From the NCBI GenBank assembly GCA_027886185.1, contig WOAB01000501.1, positions 1,054,001-1,118,000 on the forward strand: a stretch of DNA of 64,000 nt. The letters are read 5' to 3'. Under the pieces are notes generated by a model, which was given only the letters and a program-made list of their open reading frames with translations, did not search any database and was not told the DNA's origin. A program made the position numbers and the translations under genes. Shown one piece after another: positions 1 to 10,371 of the stretch (positions are counted from its first letter, which is position 1; every line of letters begins with the position of its first letter). Source of the stretch: Rheum nobile. Its lineage: Eukaryota; Streptophyta; Magnoliopsida; Caryophyllales; Polygonaceae.

Positions 1-341
1 CTAATCGGACCGGTCTCCGGTCCAGAGATTTTTTGGATTTTTGGGTCCGGTCTGGCCCGGTGTTTTTAAAAATCCTAAAATTTTAATCGGTTTGATTTTT
101 TTTTTACATTTGAGATTTAGGGTTTAGGGCAAATTATATTTAGATTTGAGGTTTTTTTTCATGTTTAAATTTGAATAAATTATATTTAAATTTAGCAAAA
201 ATATAAACCGGTCCAAATTCGATCCAAATAGGATATTTCTGGACCGGTCCGGACCGAATATTTCTGGTCCGGGTTTCGGTCCATCATTTTTGGGGTTCCG
301 GGTTCCGATCCGGACCGGGTTTGGACCGATGCTCAACCCTA
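1..341. mobile_element. hAT-type MITE, left end cut by the window
   Basis: Non-coding, AT-rich middle flanked by CCGGTCC/GGACCGG-rich ends. Read on the minus strand the right end starts TAGGGTTGAGCATCGG, close to the end of the complete copy at 1091-1437, so both belong to one family. It cuts the Gypsy N reading frame in the start of the reverse transcriptase (the frame stops being open at 342). The next 8 bases (342-349, GCGGTAAG) would be the target duplication, but the left copy lies outside the window. Short reading frames here have no coding character. Confidence 0.7.
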
Positions 342-1090
342 GCGGTAAGCAACTCGGTTAGGCAAAGAAGCACCCGGGACCAGGTCGATCGAGTGCTCAA
401 TTCCTCTGACAAGAGGAAGGCCTGGTGAAATATCACCCGGCATCACATCAGCAAATTCCTGTAAAAGATAAGACACAATAGAGGGTAGAGCATCGAAGTC
501 CTTGGACACAGAAAGACACACAGAGGGATAAACAACAATAGTGAGAACTTCCCTGAAAAACTGGAGTGAGATCCCGAGGTTGTGCCATCAACAATCTGTG
601 CTCGCAGCGACCTTGCAATGGGCGAGCCTCATTAGCGATGACAGCACCGGCGCTTGGAGGCTTCGACACTCGGGGACTCGGATGCGGTGCAAGGGATGAC
701 GGAACTGCGGGCTTGCGGCCTTTTGCCACAATAGGCGTGGAAGCGCCGGGGCGCGTGTCGCGGGGCGTAGCTGTGTCGATGCGGCGCACGGCATCGGCAA
801 CGATTCAGGCTGCTTACCGGGCTTTCTCGCGGCTCCGCTCCACCTGGTCATGAAGGATCTCCTGGGGCGTCATAGGCAACAAGGTCACTCGCCTACCCCC
901 ATGCATAAAGACGTAGGTGTTGAGGAACCCGTCATGCACCTTCTTCTTGTCGAACTTCCACGGTCTACCAAGCAAAAGATGAGTAGCATCCATATAGACA
1001 CAATATCACATAAAATTGAATCCTGGTATTGACCAATCTGAAATGTGATGTGGCATTGCCTGTTTACCACATCACCCTTACCTCTAGAGA
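342..1090 (-). pseudogene. Gypsy N pol: protease C-terminal part and RT N-terminus
   Basis: Continuation of the N polyprotein after the MITE at 1091-1437. Removing the MITE and one 8-bp duplication joins the frame ...QPYGL-stop-WISRGKGDVV..., as expected for this clade. Downstream are FQIGQYQDSILCDIV, then after a frameshift LLLGRPWKFD and HGGRRVTLLPMTPQEI, the usual linker between retropepsin and reverse transcriptase. The last visible stretch, about 520 to 342, has FADVMPGDISPGLP and IDLVPGASLPNRVAYR, the RT N-terminus. The catalytic YxDD lies outside the window. At least one frameshift and several stops make it non-functional. Confidence 0.8.
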
Positions 1091-1437
1091 TAGGGGTTTC
1101 GGTCCGGTCCGGTCTGGACCGGATTTTTTGAAAAGGGTGGACCGGAGACCGGACTTTATTTTTAAAAAAATAATTTAAATTCTTATTTAAAATCTATAAA
1201 AAATATCTATAAAACATATATACTCCTAACTTATTAAATTAAGAAAAATATCTATAAAAAAGTACATATAAATCTCCAAAAAAATATAAAACATATAAAT
1301 TAAAAAAAAATTAAAAAATTAAAATCCGGTCCGGACCGGGTTTTTTCCGGGTTTGGACCGGACTGGATTAATGGAAAACCTTGGACCAGAGACCAGACCG
1401 GAATTTCACCGGTCCGGGCCGATTTTGAACACCCCTA
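1091..1437. mobile_element. hAT-type MITE, complete, 347 bp
   Basis: Ends are TAGGGGTTTCGG and, on the opposite strand, TAGGGGTGTTCAAAATCGG, so the element has short inverted ends of the TAGGGGT type. It is flanked by a perfect 8-bp target duplication TCTAGAGA (1083-1090 and 1438-1445), the duplication length of hAT transposases. The interior is non-coding: clustered CCGGTCC/GGACCGG at both ends around an A/T-rich core. It lies between the protease and RT parts of Gypsy N, whose frame reads through when it is removed. The mobilising transposase is not in the window. Confidence 0.92.
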
Positions 1438-3612
1438 TCTAGAGATCCACTAAAGACCATAGGGCTGAGGGTGTGGTTGCGTCGGTAATTGAAGGTGTTT
1501 GACGAAATTCTCATTCACAATGTTGCAGCACGACCCCCCATCAATAATCACACTAAGGGACGCAGTTTGGACCATGCAACGGGTATGGAAGAGATTCTCT
1601 CGCTGGTCCATCAGGGCAACCTCATTCACCGTCAGGGCGCGCCTAGTGACAAGGCTCAGCGGGGTGCCGACATCCAAGTCATGTGGCGCGCAGGTGTAGT
1701 CGGCATCGTCCTCGACATCGTTAATCAGCTCAGAGGCATACTCCTCCTCGTCCTTATCATCAAACGACTTATATCCAGCTGTCTGCGTGTAGAGCACCTT
1801 CTTCGGGTTCGGGCAGTCTCGATGGATATGGCCACAACTGCCACAACGAAAACAGGCCTGGTCACGGGTCCGGTTTGCTCGCGGCGGGGGCGGGTTAGCC
1901 ACGGCGGGTGGCGCAGGATTACACGGCACGTCATTGGATCGGGTGGGGCCGCAGTTGTCCGGAGGTGTGGTATATCTGTGCTAAATAGTAGACGAAGTAG
2001 TAGCAAGAAAAGAATTAGACGAAGGTGTAGAATCATACATGCGAGATGAAGTCTGGGACTAGGGGGCCTGTCGGCGTCGCTGCAGCTGCTGGTGAATCAT
2101 CGTTGCCGTATGAGTCAACTGGTTGAGGTCCTAGATAGGCAGGATCTCCAGCTGGTCCCGGATAGGCGGGTTCAAGCCACTCAGAAACCTGGTGCGCATG
2201 GTAGACGGGGTGACGCTCATGCCCGCCTTGTAATACAGGTCCTTGAGCTTAGTGAAAAACTCTAGCGGTGTCTGAGTGCCCTGGCGAGTGAGCGCAATGT
2301 CCATCCGCATGCGGTTCTGGTAGTCGTTCGGGACATACTTGTGATGCATGATGAAGATGAGCTGGTGCCACTGCTCAATAGGCTTGAGGCCTCGCCGAAT
2401 CCTGTCGGTGGAGAAACGATGCCACCAAGTCCGGGCCGTGCCACAAAACTGCAGGGTAGCAATCTCGACCTTCTTGTACTCCTCATAGTGGCAATGTTGC
2501 AGTGCATACTCGGTTGCCTGCATCCACTCTAAAAACGCAAAAGGATCATAGTCACCATGAAAATGATCAAGAGTTACCTTTATCTCGCGGCGACTAGCGT
2601 ATGGCTTAGGCCCGGGTTGGCGCTCAACAAAGCGCTGATCTACATGATCTGGCTCCAGATAGGGATCCTCAAGGTCATCATCGAAATCATCAAAGTCATC
2701 CTGGACGACGGGGCGATGTCGACGCTAGCGACGACAAGCATGGTCCTCGGCGTCGGGGTGCGTGCGGGTGGCTGGCATGGCCTGGTGGCCGCGGCCGTAA
2801 CGGGCAGCTGGTTGCCTGACTGGGCATCACGGTGGCGTCGGGATCCTCGGTGGGATGTAATCCGGGGGAAACTACTGGCTCTCAACTGGGTCACCCAATG
2901 GAGGATGAAAATTTCCCAGATTCGGTTCAGCTGCAAACTCAAAACCCTCCTTATCATATTCTGTAAAAACAATGGGAGTCACATACCTGGGACGCGGGGC
3001 TGTACGAGAAACAGTGTCGGGGTCATGACTGGTCGTGGGGCGCGACAGCGCCGTCTGTGGTTCCCGGCCGCCGGCTTGGCCGCGAGTTGCGTCTCGACGG
3101 CGCTCGATGGCATCATGACGTGCCTCGTTCCGCTGCATGGACTCGTAACGCCGACGTCAATCAGTGGTGTCGACGTAAGGGTAGAGCCCCAATTCAGTGG
3201 CGAGGGACTCGTGCTCGGCTGAGTCGTAGGCGAAGTCGTCCGCTGGCGAGCGCTGAGGTTCATACCGGTTGAATCCATGGTCCTCCTGCTGGGACTCGAT
3301 GATGGAGTCTAGGCGGCAAAGTCCCGGCTAGAGCTGTGAGGTCGACGGCATCGGGCCCTTTCCTTTGTCCAGGCGCCGCGTGGTGTCGTTAGTGGCTATG
3401 GGTGCCAACTGGAGGTCTACTGCGGCAATGTTGGCAGGAACATTGGTGGTCTCGGTCGCGGCTGCTGTGGCCACGGTCACGGCTTGCGTGGCAATGACGC
3501 TCCTGGCCTCCGCGAGCTGGGCCTCGAGGTATGCAACACTCTTGGCATTGACCTCGTCTGCGGCATGGCGAGCGGCGGTGTCCGCATCCGAATCTATCCC
3601 TAAAGACACCAT
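1438..3612 (-). pseudogene. gag: Gypsy N gag and retropepsin N-terminus
   Basis: The gag start is taken at 3612 (MVSLGIDSDADTAARH), an Ala/Glu-rich N-terminus. The capsid-like core around 2540-2130 has FLEWMQATEYALQHC, TARTWWHRF and TPLEFFTKLKDLYYKAGM, the plant Ty3/gypsy gag signature. A CCHC zinc knuckle (CFRCGSCGHIHRDC) lies near 1860, followed by an acidic linker. A retropepsin-like IIDGGSCCNIVNENF sits near 1530; this clade commonly reads D-G-G there. Several in-frame stops (about 2880, 2700, 2130, 2060) and frameshifts break it. A closely related gag lies in element L (10638-12465). Confidence 0.85.
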
Positions 3613-4407
3613 GACAACACACACAAGAGAAGAAACACAACAATAGAATAACAAAGACAACGAACACAATATTGATCAACACAACTCATAGAGTCTCACG
3701 TAGGTCACTAATATAGGCAAAGCCGTGAGGGCGGTGGGGCTAGGTAGACTCAACGCGGACCAAACCAACATAAAACAACACTAACCTCACAATCAGGGGC
3801 CACAATCAATGAATACGTAAGAAACAAAGTAAGATGCTATCCCTATAATCCAAGAAGAAGACGGGAGAAAAGCTTAATGGATTTGTACCGACGGTGAATC
3901 GGCTTCCCCGAGATCGCCTAAGGCTTACGTTTTTCTTGAGTCGGTTTTTTTTTTAAATTTACCGACTGCCTATTTGTTTATTTTTTAAAAGTCGGCACAA
4001 ATGGCGATATTGAAAGACGCACGGCAAATTTTTTTTGATAATGCCGAGAGTAAGTATGCAAGAATGAGGAAGAAACTTAGTAGATAACAATCTAATAATT
4101 TCCTAACAATATGCAAAGATCACAACTACCATAAAATGCAAGATTAGGTTGATTATGGTAAGTGTGATCCGCTATTAGGGTTTGTGTGTACTCTCATTTT
4201 TTTTATATACTCGGCCGTGAACAAGGCTTGGAATCCAAGGTTCATCCTAGGCTAGGGCAAGACAACAAGAACGAACAAAAATCGAAGACAAAGTAGCGAC
4301 AAGCCACACAAGACAATCGAATGACGAAAATGGCGGAAGCAAAGCAATTTAATGATGAAAAATCGTGAGACAATGAGAGATTGAAATGACCACACCTTGT
4401 ACCGCTG
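3613..4407 (-). other. Gypsy N untranslated leader
   Basis: About 800 bases between primer site and gag without a credible reading frame. The strand read by the element is rich in A/C near gag and has an A/T-rich middle (about 3920-4020) with a partly symmetrical GTCGG...CCGAC pair. Nothing else is recognised. Confidence 0.5.
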
Positions 4408-4419
4408 AATCTGATACCA
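4408..4419 (-). promoter_or_regulatory. Primer binding site of Gypsy N (tRNA-iMet type)
   Basis: On the minus strand TGGTATCAGATT lies two bases inside the LTR end. It matches the first ten bases of the common plant tRNA-iMet primer site TGGTATCAGAGC. It fixes the element's orientation and marks 4422-5287 as its 5' LTR. Confidence 0.8.
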
Positions 4420-4421
4420 AT

Positions 4422-5287
4422 TGATGCGTTATCGTCTCCAGAACGCGTCGACGGGGTGGATCTAGGTAGCAGACAGGTCGGATTCGCCAATCTCCCAAGA
4501 CCGAGAACAAAACCAAGGCAAGATGTGGCTTCGGTGGTTGCAGGGGGTCTCGGCTAGTGCCGAGATTCACGTGGGTGAAGGCTCGAATGCAAGGACGAAG
4601 AGGGCTTGAACGGACGCCCGTGCAAGTGGGTTGTCGATGATGGCGGCGGCGGAAAGGAAGCTCGACTGAGCTTGAAGCAATGGCGGCGGGAGCAAGGCTC
4701 TACGACAACAATGGCTTCAAATTCAACTTACGTAACTTAGGTTACAAAAGTTGGCTTAAAGAGCCAAGTGTCTCGGCCATGGGCCTCAAAACCGAACATG
4801 GGTCGGCTCTCTTAGGCACAAGAGAGGCCCGTACCCCAAAATAGAAACTCGCCAAAACCGGTAACATCTAAATATAGTAAATACTAAAAATAGAAACTTT
4901 CCACACTTAGAAACATACTAAGAATAGAAACTGCTAAGAAAGGAAACCGCTAAAGAAGGAAACTACTAAAAAAAGAAAGTGTCTCAAAATGTCTCAAAAT
5001 TGTCATATAACCCTCAAAATGCCAAAATAACGCAAATGGCTCGGAAAGTGCATCAGAAAAATCATCGGGCCTCGCCGATGGCTGCAGCTTGGACAATCGT
5101 CGCGCATAGGACGACCCGGGGCGTGGTGAAGAGGGCGCAACCGTCACGCGCCATGCCCTTGGTCGTGATCGACTGTATGGCCTGGGCAATGGCCCTGGCT
5201 CTAGCTCTGGTGATCGGGCCTTCGGTTCTGACACTCAGCATGTCATCCTCTTGGGCCTCCGTCAATGTCACATTCGTGGGTGTATCA
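4422..5287 (-). repeat. 5' LTR of Gypsy N (866 bp)
   Basis: On the plus strand it starts TGATGCG beside the primer site and ends GTGTATCA. It shares the GTGGATCTAGGTAG block (near 4456) with the solo LTR 5699-6304 and the LTRs of L. It also shares the block around 4770-4830 (GGCCATGGGCC, GGGTCGGC..., AAGAGAGGCCCG). The interior has no real gene. Confidence 0.8.
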
Positions 5288-5683
5288 GAAAATCTCTTGT
5301 TGACATGGGTAACAGTCTAATCCTTATAAAGGATTACAAACCTGAGGCGTTACAATCACCCCCACTTAAACCCTTGACGACCTCGTCAAGGCCCGTCAAG
5401 TCCCAAAGACCACCCTCTGGGTCGAGCGACTGCCATCCAGGACAAGCCCACTTGTAACTCAGAGTCGGCTCTGATACCATTTGTAAGGCCCACAACCTTA
5501 GAGATGCTGTCCCGATGCCAACCGGGAACGTCCCAGGAGGTCACCCATCCCAGGACTACTCCTGCCCTAGCACGCTTAACTTTCTAGTTCTTTGTCCTCA
5601 CTTGAACCAGGAAAAGGAAGAGCTCTTGTTGACATGGGTAGCAGTCTAATCCTTATAAAGGATTACAAACCTGGGGTGTTATA
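5288..5683 (-). mobile_element. Cassandra element 1 (TRIM), left LTR truncated
   Basis: Short terminal-repeat retrotransposon without genes. The right LTR (5482-5683, 202 bp) is complete: it starts TGTAAGGCC, holds a 5S rRNA-like block and ends GGGGTGTTATA (normally ...TTACA). The internal part has a polypurine tract (5355-5370, minus strand) and a TGGTATCAGAGC primer site (5468-5479). Of the left LTR only 5288-5354 remains; the rest, including its 5S block, appears displaced by Gypsy N. The right flank (5684-5698) is Copia K coding sequence, so this copy inserted into K. Confidence 0.9.
5508..5605 (-). other. 5S rRNA-like segment in Cassandra 1 LTR
   Basis: On the minus strand it contains AAGTTAAGCGTGCT (box A-like), then GGGCAGGAGTAGTCCT and GGATGGGTGACCTCCTGGGA (box C-like), in 5S order. 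The 5' half of a normal 5S gene is absent or unrecognisable. It is embedded in an LTR, so it is not a cellular 5S gene. In the Cassandra family this block is thought to give polymerase III promoter activity (family knowledge). Confidence 0.85.
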
Positions 5684-5698
5684 GATGCATAGGGGATA

Positions 5699-6304
5699 TG
5701 ATGCGTAAACGTCTCCGTTCGCGCGTTGCTCAGTGGATCTAGGTAGAAAGCGGATCGAAGACACTCCGTCTCTTCGTGGCTGGATAGGTGACAACCTTTG
5801 TGTGGGCAAAGATGGCCGACTCTATTGCGCTCGGCGTTGGACTGAGGTGGGGCGAGAGGTTTTTGCAGGCGCTAGTGATGGAAAGGGGTGGCCGACGCTG
5901 GCGGCCAAAGTATCCAAGGGTGACGCTGAAAGGCTTAAGGGAGGAGATATGTCTCAACGGCTGCTCAAGCAAATTCAATTCAACGTAATGGAAACAATAC
6001 AAGGGTTTGGCTTATATAGCCAATACAACTCGGCCATGGGCCTTATTTTGACCTAATGGGTCGGCCCTCTTAATCATAAGAGGAGCACACACCCGAAATG
6101 GAAATGACTTAAAATAGTAAGTGCTAAAAACAAACATACCAAATATAGTAAATGATCAAAAGTGGCAACATGCCAAAAATGGAAAGGACTAAAATAATAG
6201 AGATACTAAAAATAGAAACTATAAGAAACGCCAAGGGGGGCGCCAAGGTCGCGATCCCCATGGTTGCGCTGTCACGCGATCTTCGGTCGGGTAGAATCGC
6301 ATCA
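5699..6304 (-). mobile_element. Solo LTR of the N/L Gypsy family (606 bp)
   Basis: Starts TGATGCG and ends CGCATCA, a 7-bp inverted end pair, with no internal domain on either side. Flanks GGATA (5694-5698) and GGGTA (6305-6309) match at 4 of 5 positions, a decayed target duplication. Removing the LTR joins Copia K codons ...EKREMKT and IPYAS... across the gap. It shares GTGGATCTAGGTAG and the GGCTTATATAGCC promoter-like block with the LTRs of N and L. Solo LTRs arise by recombination between the two LTRs of a full element. Confidence 0.85.
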
Positions 6305-7060
6305 GGGTAGTCTTCATTTCCCGCTTCTCCTTCTCACTTGTTGGATTGTGCTTCGAACTTAGCTTGGATTGTCCAGCAAGTGGAGTGCTCACCGGCTTTG
6401 CTTTGTGCATGTTGAGCCTCTCTAGCACCTTCTCAATGTATTGGTCTTGGGATAGCCATAGCAACTTCTTCGATCTATCACGAGTGATCTTCATCCCAAG
6501 AATTTATCTTGTCGGTCCCAAGTCTTTCATGGCAAAGCACTTGCTCAAATCTTTCTTTAGTGCAACTATCTTGTTGCGATCATGACCTACAATCAACATG
6601 TCATCGACATAAAGCAGAAGTATGAGGAAGTCACCGCTAGCGTACCTCTTCATGAAGACACAATGGTCATTCATGGTTTTCTTGAAGTCATGATTCGCCA
6701 TGAAAGAGTCGAACTTCTTATACCACTGCCTTGGGGCTTGCTTCAAGCCATGAAGACTCTTCTTTAGTCAACATACCATGTTCTCTTTGCACAGGACCTT
6801 GAATCCTTCAGGTTGCTCCATGTAGATCTCCTCCTCGAGGTCACCATAAAGGAAGGCCGTCTTTACGTCGAGTTGTTCAATCTCCAAGTCTAGAGTAGCT
6901 GCTAGACCAAGAACAACTCGGATGGAGGACATCTTCACCACTAGAGAGAATATTTCTTCAAAGTCGATGCCTTTCTTCTGGTTGAATCCTTTCACGACTA
7001 GTCTGGCCTTGTATCGGGGCTTCGAGCTACTCTCCTAAGACTTTATCCGATACACCCATT
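6305..7060 (-). pseudogene. Copia K reverse transcriptase
   Basis: Copia-type RT in three frames. FSLVVKMSSIRVVLGLAATL and LDVKTAFLYGDLEEEIYMEQ (first catalytic Asp) lie at about 6960-6800. Then come KQAPRQWYKKFDSFM and the intact catalytic LLYVDDMLIVGHD (about 6640-6590). The end has LWLSQDQYIEKVLERLNMH and KPVSTPLAGQSKLSSKHNPTSEKEKREM. Frames change near 6760 and 6500 and there are stops, so it is dead although YVDD survives. The protein resumes at 5698-5684 beyond the solo LTR. Confidence 0.88.
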
Positions 7061-7782
7061 TGTTCTTCAATGCTCTCTTACCTTTCAGTATCTCCACCAG
7101 CTCGTAGGTGTGGTTCTCATGCAAGGATTGCATCTCATCTTGCATGGCTTTTATCCACTCATCCTTTGTTCTTTGTAGCTCTGAGGCTCCCCATCATATG
7201 TGAGGGTCACATACTCATATTGGCTATATCGTGTGGACGGTCTCTTGTTTCTGGAGGATCATCTCAGCTCAGGCTATGGCTGGGTGCTAGACTCTTCTTT
7301 CGGCTCCAGCAGCTCTTCTTCGTCCATCTCTTGATCATTCTGATCTTGAGTAGGGGCACCGTCTTCAATGTCAGCATCATCGGTCTCAACCGCCTCTTCT
7401 GAGTTGTCACATTGTTCCTGAGTAGGATGAGAATCTCCGCTCCTACTAGCTCTTGACCTTGGCTTCTCCGATCTCTGGATGTCTTCAATTGTCTAGTCCT
7501 CGAAGAACACAACGTCTCTACTTCTAACAACCTTTCTGTTGATCGGATCCCAAAGTCGATAACCAAACTCGTCTCAGTGTGAACCAAGATAGATACACTC
7601 CTTTGTCTTGGAATCTAACTTGGCCCGTTCGTCCTTGGGAATGTGGATGGACGCCCTGTACCTGAACACCTTCAAATGGTTGTAGGAGATCTTCTTTCTT
7701 GACCAGACCTCTTTTGGGACATCTCCATTCAAAGGAATTGATGGTGTGAGATTGATGATGTCGATCGCGATCATCACGGCTT
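7061..7782 (-). pseudogene. Copia K integrase C-terminal region and linker to RT
   Basis: Just left of Cassandra 2 the frame reads AVMIAIDIINLTPSIPLNGD, EVWSRKKISYNHLKVFRYRA, then IPKDERAKLDSKTKECIYLG and a stop. It goes on to DEFGYRLWDPINRKVVRSRD and VVFFEDQTIEDI, the conserved post-integrase module of Tnt1-type polyproteins. An acidic linker follows (about 7440-7270). From about 7260 the frame is lost. It continues the integrase core at 8302-8859, interrupted only by Cassandra 2. Confidence 0.85.
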
Positions 7783-7807
7783 TGTAAGGCCCAAGCCTTA
7801 GAAGTGC

Positions 7808-7893
7808 CATCCCATGCCAACCTGAGAACTTCCCAGGAGGTCACCCATCCTGGTACTACTCCCACCCTAGAACACTTAACTTTGGAGTTCTTT
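7808..7893 (-). other. 5S rRNA-like segment, left LTR of Cassandra 2
   Basis: Minus strand AAGTTAAGTGTTCTAGGG, then GGGAGTAGTACCAGGATG and GGGTGACCTCCTGGGAAGT: boxes A, intermediate and C in 5S order. The C-box is essentially canonical; the A-box has changes (GTGTTCT for GCGTGCT). Confidence 0.8.
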
Positions 7894-8125
7894 GTCCTCA
7901 CTTGAACTCTGAAAAGGAAGAGCTCTTGTTGACATGAGTAACACTCTAATCCTTATAAAGGATTACAAATATGGGGTGTTACAATCACCCACACTTAAAT
8001 CCTTGACGACCTCGTCAAGGCCCAAAGACCGCCCTCTGGGTTGAGCGACTGTCCATCGGACCAAGCCCACTCGTAACCCAGAGTCGGCTCTGATACCATT
8101 TGTAAGGCCCAAGCCTTAGAAGTGA

Positions 8126-8211
8126 CATCCCATGCCAACCTGAGAACTTCCCATGAGGTCACCCATCCCGGTACTACTCTCACCCTAGCACACTTAACTT
8201 CAGAGTTCTTT
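8126..8211 (-). other. 5S rRNA-like segment, right LTR of Cassandra 2
   Basis: Minus strand AAGTTAAGTGTGCTAGGGTG then GATGGGTGACCTCATGGGAA. The A-box is closer to canonical than in the left LTR, but the C-box carries CTCATGGG for CTCCTGGG. The two LTRs have therefore diverged inside the polymerase III-like control region. Confidence 0.8.
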
Positions 8212-8301
8212 GTCCTCACTTGAACCCTGAAAAGGAAGAGCTCTTGTTGACATGAGTAACACTCTAATCCTTATAAAGGATTACAAATCTGGGGTGTTAC
8301 A

Positions 8302-9178
8302 TGCTTCTCTCTAGAATGACTTGGGCAATTTGGCATGAGAGAGAATACATCGAACTCTTTCTTAAATCGTTCGGTTCATCCTCTCGGCTAGCCCGTTTAG
8401 TTATGGCGTCTTAGGTGGTGTCTTCTCTAGCTTGATCCCGCGAGATTTGCATAATGCCTCAAAGGGACCTCGGTACTCACCACCATTGTTAGATCGAACA
8501 CACTTGAGTGTTTGGCCTGTCTCTCGGGCTACGAACTCCTTGAAAGCATCGAGAACTTGATATTTGGATTTCAACAGGTGCACCCAAACCTTCCTTGAGT
8601 GGTCATCGATGAAGGTGACGAAATATGATGCACCACCAATGGATCTCTCAGACATGGAGCACACATCGGTATATACGAGATCAAGAATGTGTTTTCTACT
8701 TGTAGGTATAAGGGATCTCTGAAAAGCGACTCTATGTTGTTTACCAGCTAAACAATCAGAACATGGTTTGAGGGACGTACCTTTCATATCAGGGAGGAGT
8801 TTCTTTCGAGCGAGGATATGTAGACCCTTTCGCTCATATGCCCGAGCTTTCGGTGCCATATCTTCATGTCAGGACTTGTAAGATTTACCTCCTCCTTGCA
8901 AAGCTTAGCTTGCGTCATGTACAATGACCCTTCTTTCCTTCCTCGAGCCATGACCAAGCTTCCTTTGGTGAGCTTTCACTTTCCATCACCAAAGTGATTC
9001 ATCAAACCTGCATCATCGAGCTTTCCAGTTGATATAAGATTGAGCCGCATGTGGGAACATGCCTTACATCCTTGAGAACGAGCTTACATCATGTGTTTGA
9101 TATACGGATGACATCCCCCTTTCCGACAATCTTGCTTCTTCCTTGATTCCTCATTTGGACGTTACCAAAGTCGCCACT
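8302..9178 (-). pseudogene. Copia K integrase core and zinc-binding domain
   Basis: The 8859-8401 frame includes LKPCSDCLAGKQHRVAF (CxxC of the HHCC domain), then LDLVYTDVCSMSERSIGG with the first catalytic Asp (TDV), and FIDDHSRKVWVHLLKSK. The second catalytic site reads RSNNGGEYRG, where the family has RSDNGGEY, so the Asp is replaced by Asn. The core stops after LEKTPPKTP, and remnants of the third motif (NGLAERMNRTI) follow to 8302. The gag-pre-integrase region (8860-9178) is frameshifted but shows DMKIWHRKLGHMSER-like sequence. Confidence 0.85.
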
Positions 9179-9627
9179 TCAGTAGGTTGTGAAGAAGCTT
9201 TCATGAGGGATGACGTGGAAGGAAGCACCAGAGTCGACAATCCAAGAACTATCATCGGAGCCAATGTTTAGAATATTACCTTCTCCAACGAGATATAAAT
9301 CCTCACCTTCGCCTACCACGGCAGTGGTGGTCTTGTCATCATGCCTCTTCGTTGGGTTGAATTGGTCTGACTTGACATTACCTGCCTTCTGATCTTTCTT
9401 GAGAAACCGACAATCTAATTTCTTATGACCCGCCTTGCCATAGTAATAACAGATAACCCTCGGGCGTGACTTGGATTGTCCTCGAGATTGATCCTGACCT
9501 CGGCTTATATTGCGCCCACGTGTCTCGTCTCTACCCCGATTATCAACGATGTTTGCCTCTGAGTGGGTATCCGTGCCTCGTTCCTTCCTCCTGGCTTCCT
9601 CATTCACAAGGCTATCACTGACGGTAT
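9179..9627 (-). pseudogene. Copia K gag C-terminus and protease active site
   Basis: One frame gives an Arg/Gln-rich tract, a zinc knuckle written VCYYYGKAGHKKLDCRFLKK, and the protease site SSWIVDSGASFHVIPHESFF. The knuckle's second Cys is Tyr (CYYY for CYYC), which should abolish zinc binding; the protease DSG is intact. The 5' part of gag is at 15645-16208, split off by element L at 9628-9632 (target duplication CCATG). Confidence 0.87.
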
Positions 9628-9632
9628 CCATG

Positions 9633-10359
9633 TGATGTGTTCCGGTCTCCCAAAACACCAGTCAGAGTGGATCTAGGTAGAAGGCGGACGAAAACAATCT
9701 TGCTCGCTTAAGGAAACGTCGTTTGCTGAACTTCGGGACGATATGGGCGATTTCCACGGGCGCGGAATTAGAGCCGCGATCGCGGTTTCCGTGTTGTTGT
9801 TGCGTTTACGAAGTCGCGAAGGGGGGTTCGATCGGGGGATCTCGGCTCGGGCTGAGAGCCACGTTAGGAGAAGTGTGGTTCATGTTCAGTGATATGGGTT
9901 CGGTGGTGGTTCGGTTGTGGTTCGGGGAATCGGTTAGGAAGGCTCGATGAAGGCTTAGTTGAAGGAGCTAGACCTAGGGGGCGGGAGCTTGGCTCAACGG
10001 CAGCGCTAGGCTTTAACTCTCAATTCAACTTATCATTAGTTAGGTTTAAGGCTGGCTTATATAACAGCCAAACAAAGTTCTTGCCCTAATGGGCCTAAAG
10101 CATAAATGGACCGACCCTTTTGGCACAAGAGAGGCCCGACATCCAAAAATAGAAACCTTCTAAAAACGGAAGCGTCTAAAAATAGTAAATACTAAAACGA
10201 TAACTTTCCAAACTTAGAAACATTCTAAGAATGGAAACTACTAAGAAAGGAAACTGTGAAATACCGAAAAACTGCTAAAAATAGTAAATGTCCCAGAATG
10301 TCTAAAATACTCAGATGACACTCGTAGTGCCGAGTAAGGTCGTGACCAGGGTCACATCA
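9633..10359 (-). repeat. 3' LTR of L (727 bp)
   Basis: TGATGTG...CACATCA, matching the LTR at 14914-15639 nearly base for base. It carries the GC-rich palindrome CCGCGATCGCGG at 9774-9785. On the minus strand a TATA-like TATATAAGCC lies near 10060. The partner LTR has the same palindrome. Confidence 0.9.
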
Positions 10360-10371
10360 TCCTCCCCCACT
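10360..10371 (-). promoter_or_regulatory. Polypurine tract of L
   Basis: Minus-strand AGTGGGGGAGGA directly abuts TGATGTG of the 3' LTR, the expected plus-strand primer position. Confidence 0.85.

Larger units (their letters stand above)
342..5287 (-). mobile_element. Ty3/gypsy element N, 5' half (LTR, leader, gag, protease, RT start)
   Basis: Minus-strand LTR retrotransposon in the order LTR (4422-5287), primer site (4408-4419), leader, gag, protease, start of reverse transcriptase. The remainder lies left of the window. The outer LTR end (5287) abuts a partial Cassandra LTR that resumes with GAAAA and then CTCTTGTTGACATG. In the intact Cassandra LTR these are separated by a few bases, so N probably inserted there with GAAAA as its target duplication (inferred; the other flank is not visible). 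The LTR family is shared with the solo LTR 5699-6304 and element L: all contain GTGGATCTAGGTAG near the same end and begin TGATGYG. Confidence 0.85.
7783..8301 (-). mobile_element. Cassandra element 2, complete (519 bp)
   Basis: Two 201-bp LTRs (7783-7983 and 8101-8301), both starting TGTAAGGCCC and ending GGGGTGTTACA, around a 117-bp internal part. On the minus strand the tRNA-iMet primer site TGGTATCAGAGC is at 8098-8087 and the purine tract TTTAAGTGTGGGTGAT ends at 7984. There is no coding capacity, as in all known Cassandra TRIMs. Flanks GGCTT (7778-7782) and TGCTT (8302-8306) match at 4 of 5 bases. It sits in Copia K integrase. Movement would need proteins from another element. Confidence 0.93.

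Noticed and set aside
1091..1437. Intron of the Gypsy N gene
   Set aside because: It has an 8-bp direct duplication and inverted TAGGGGT ends, not splice sites, so it is a MITE.
7808..8211. 5S rRNA-like sequence read as cellular 5S genes
   Set aside because: Only the internal-control half matches, it is inside both LTRs of a Cassandra element with primer site and purine tract, and there is no tandem array.
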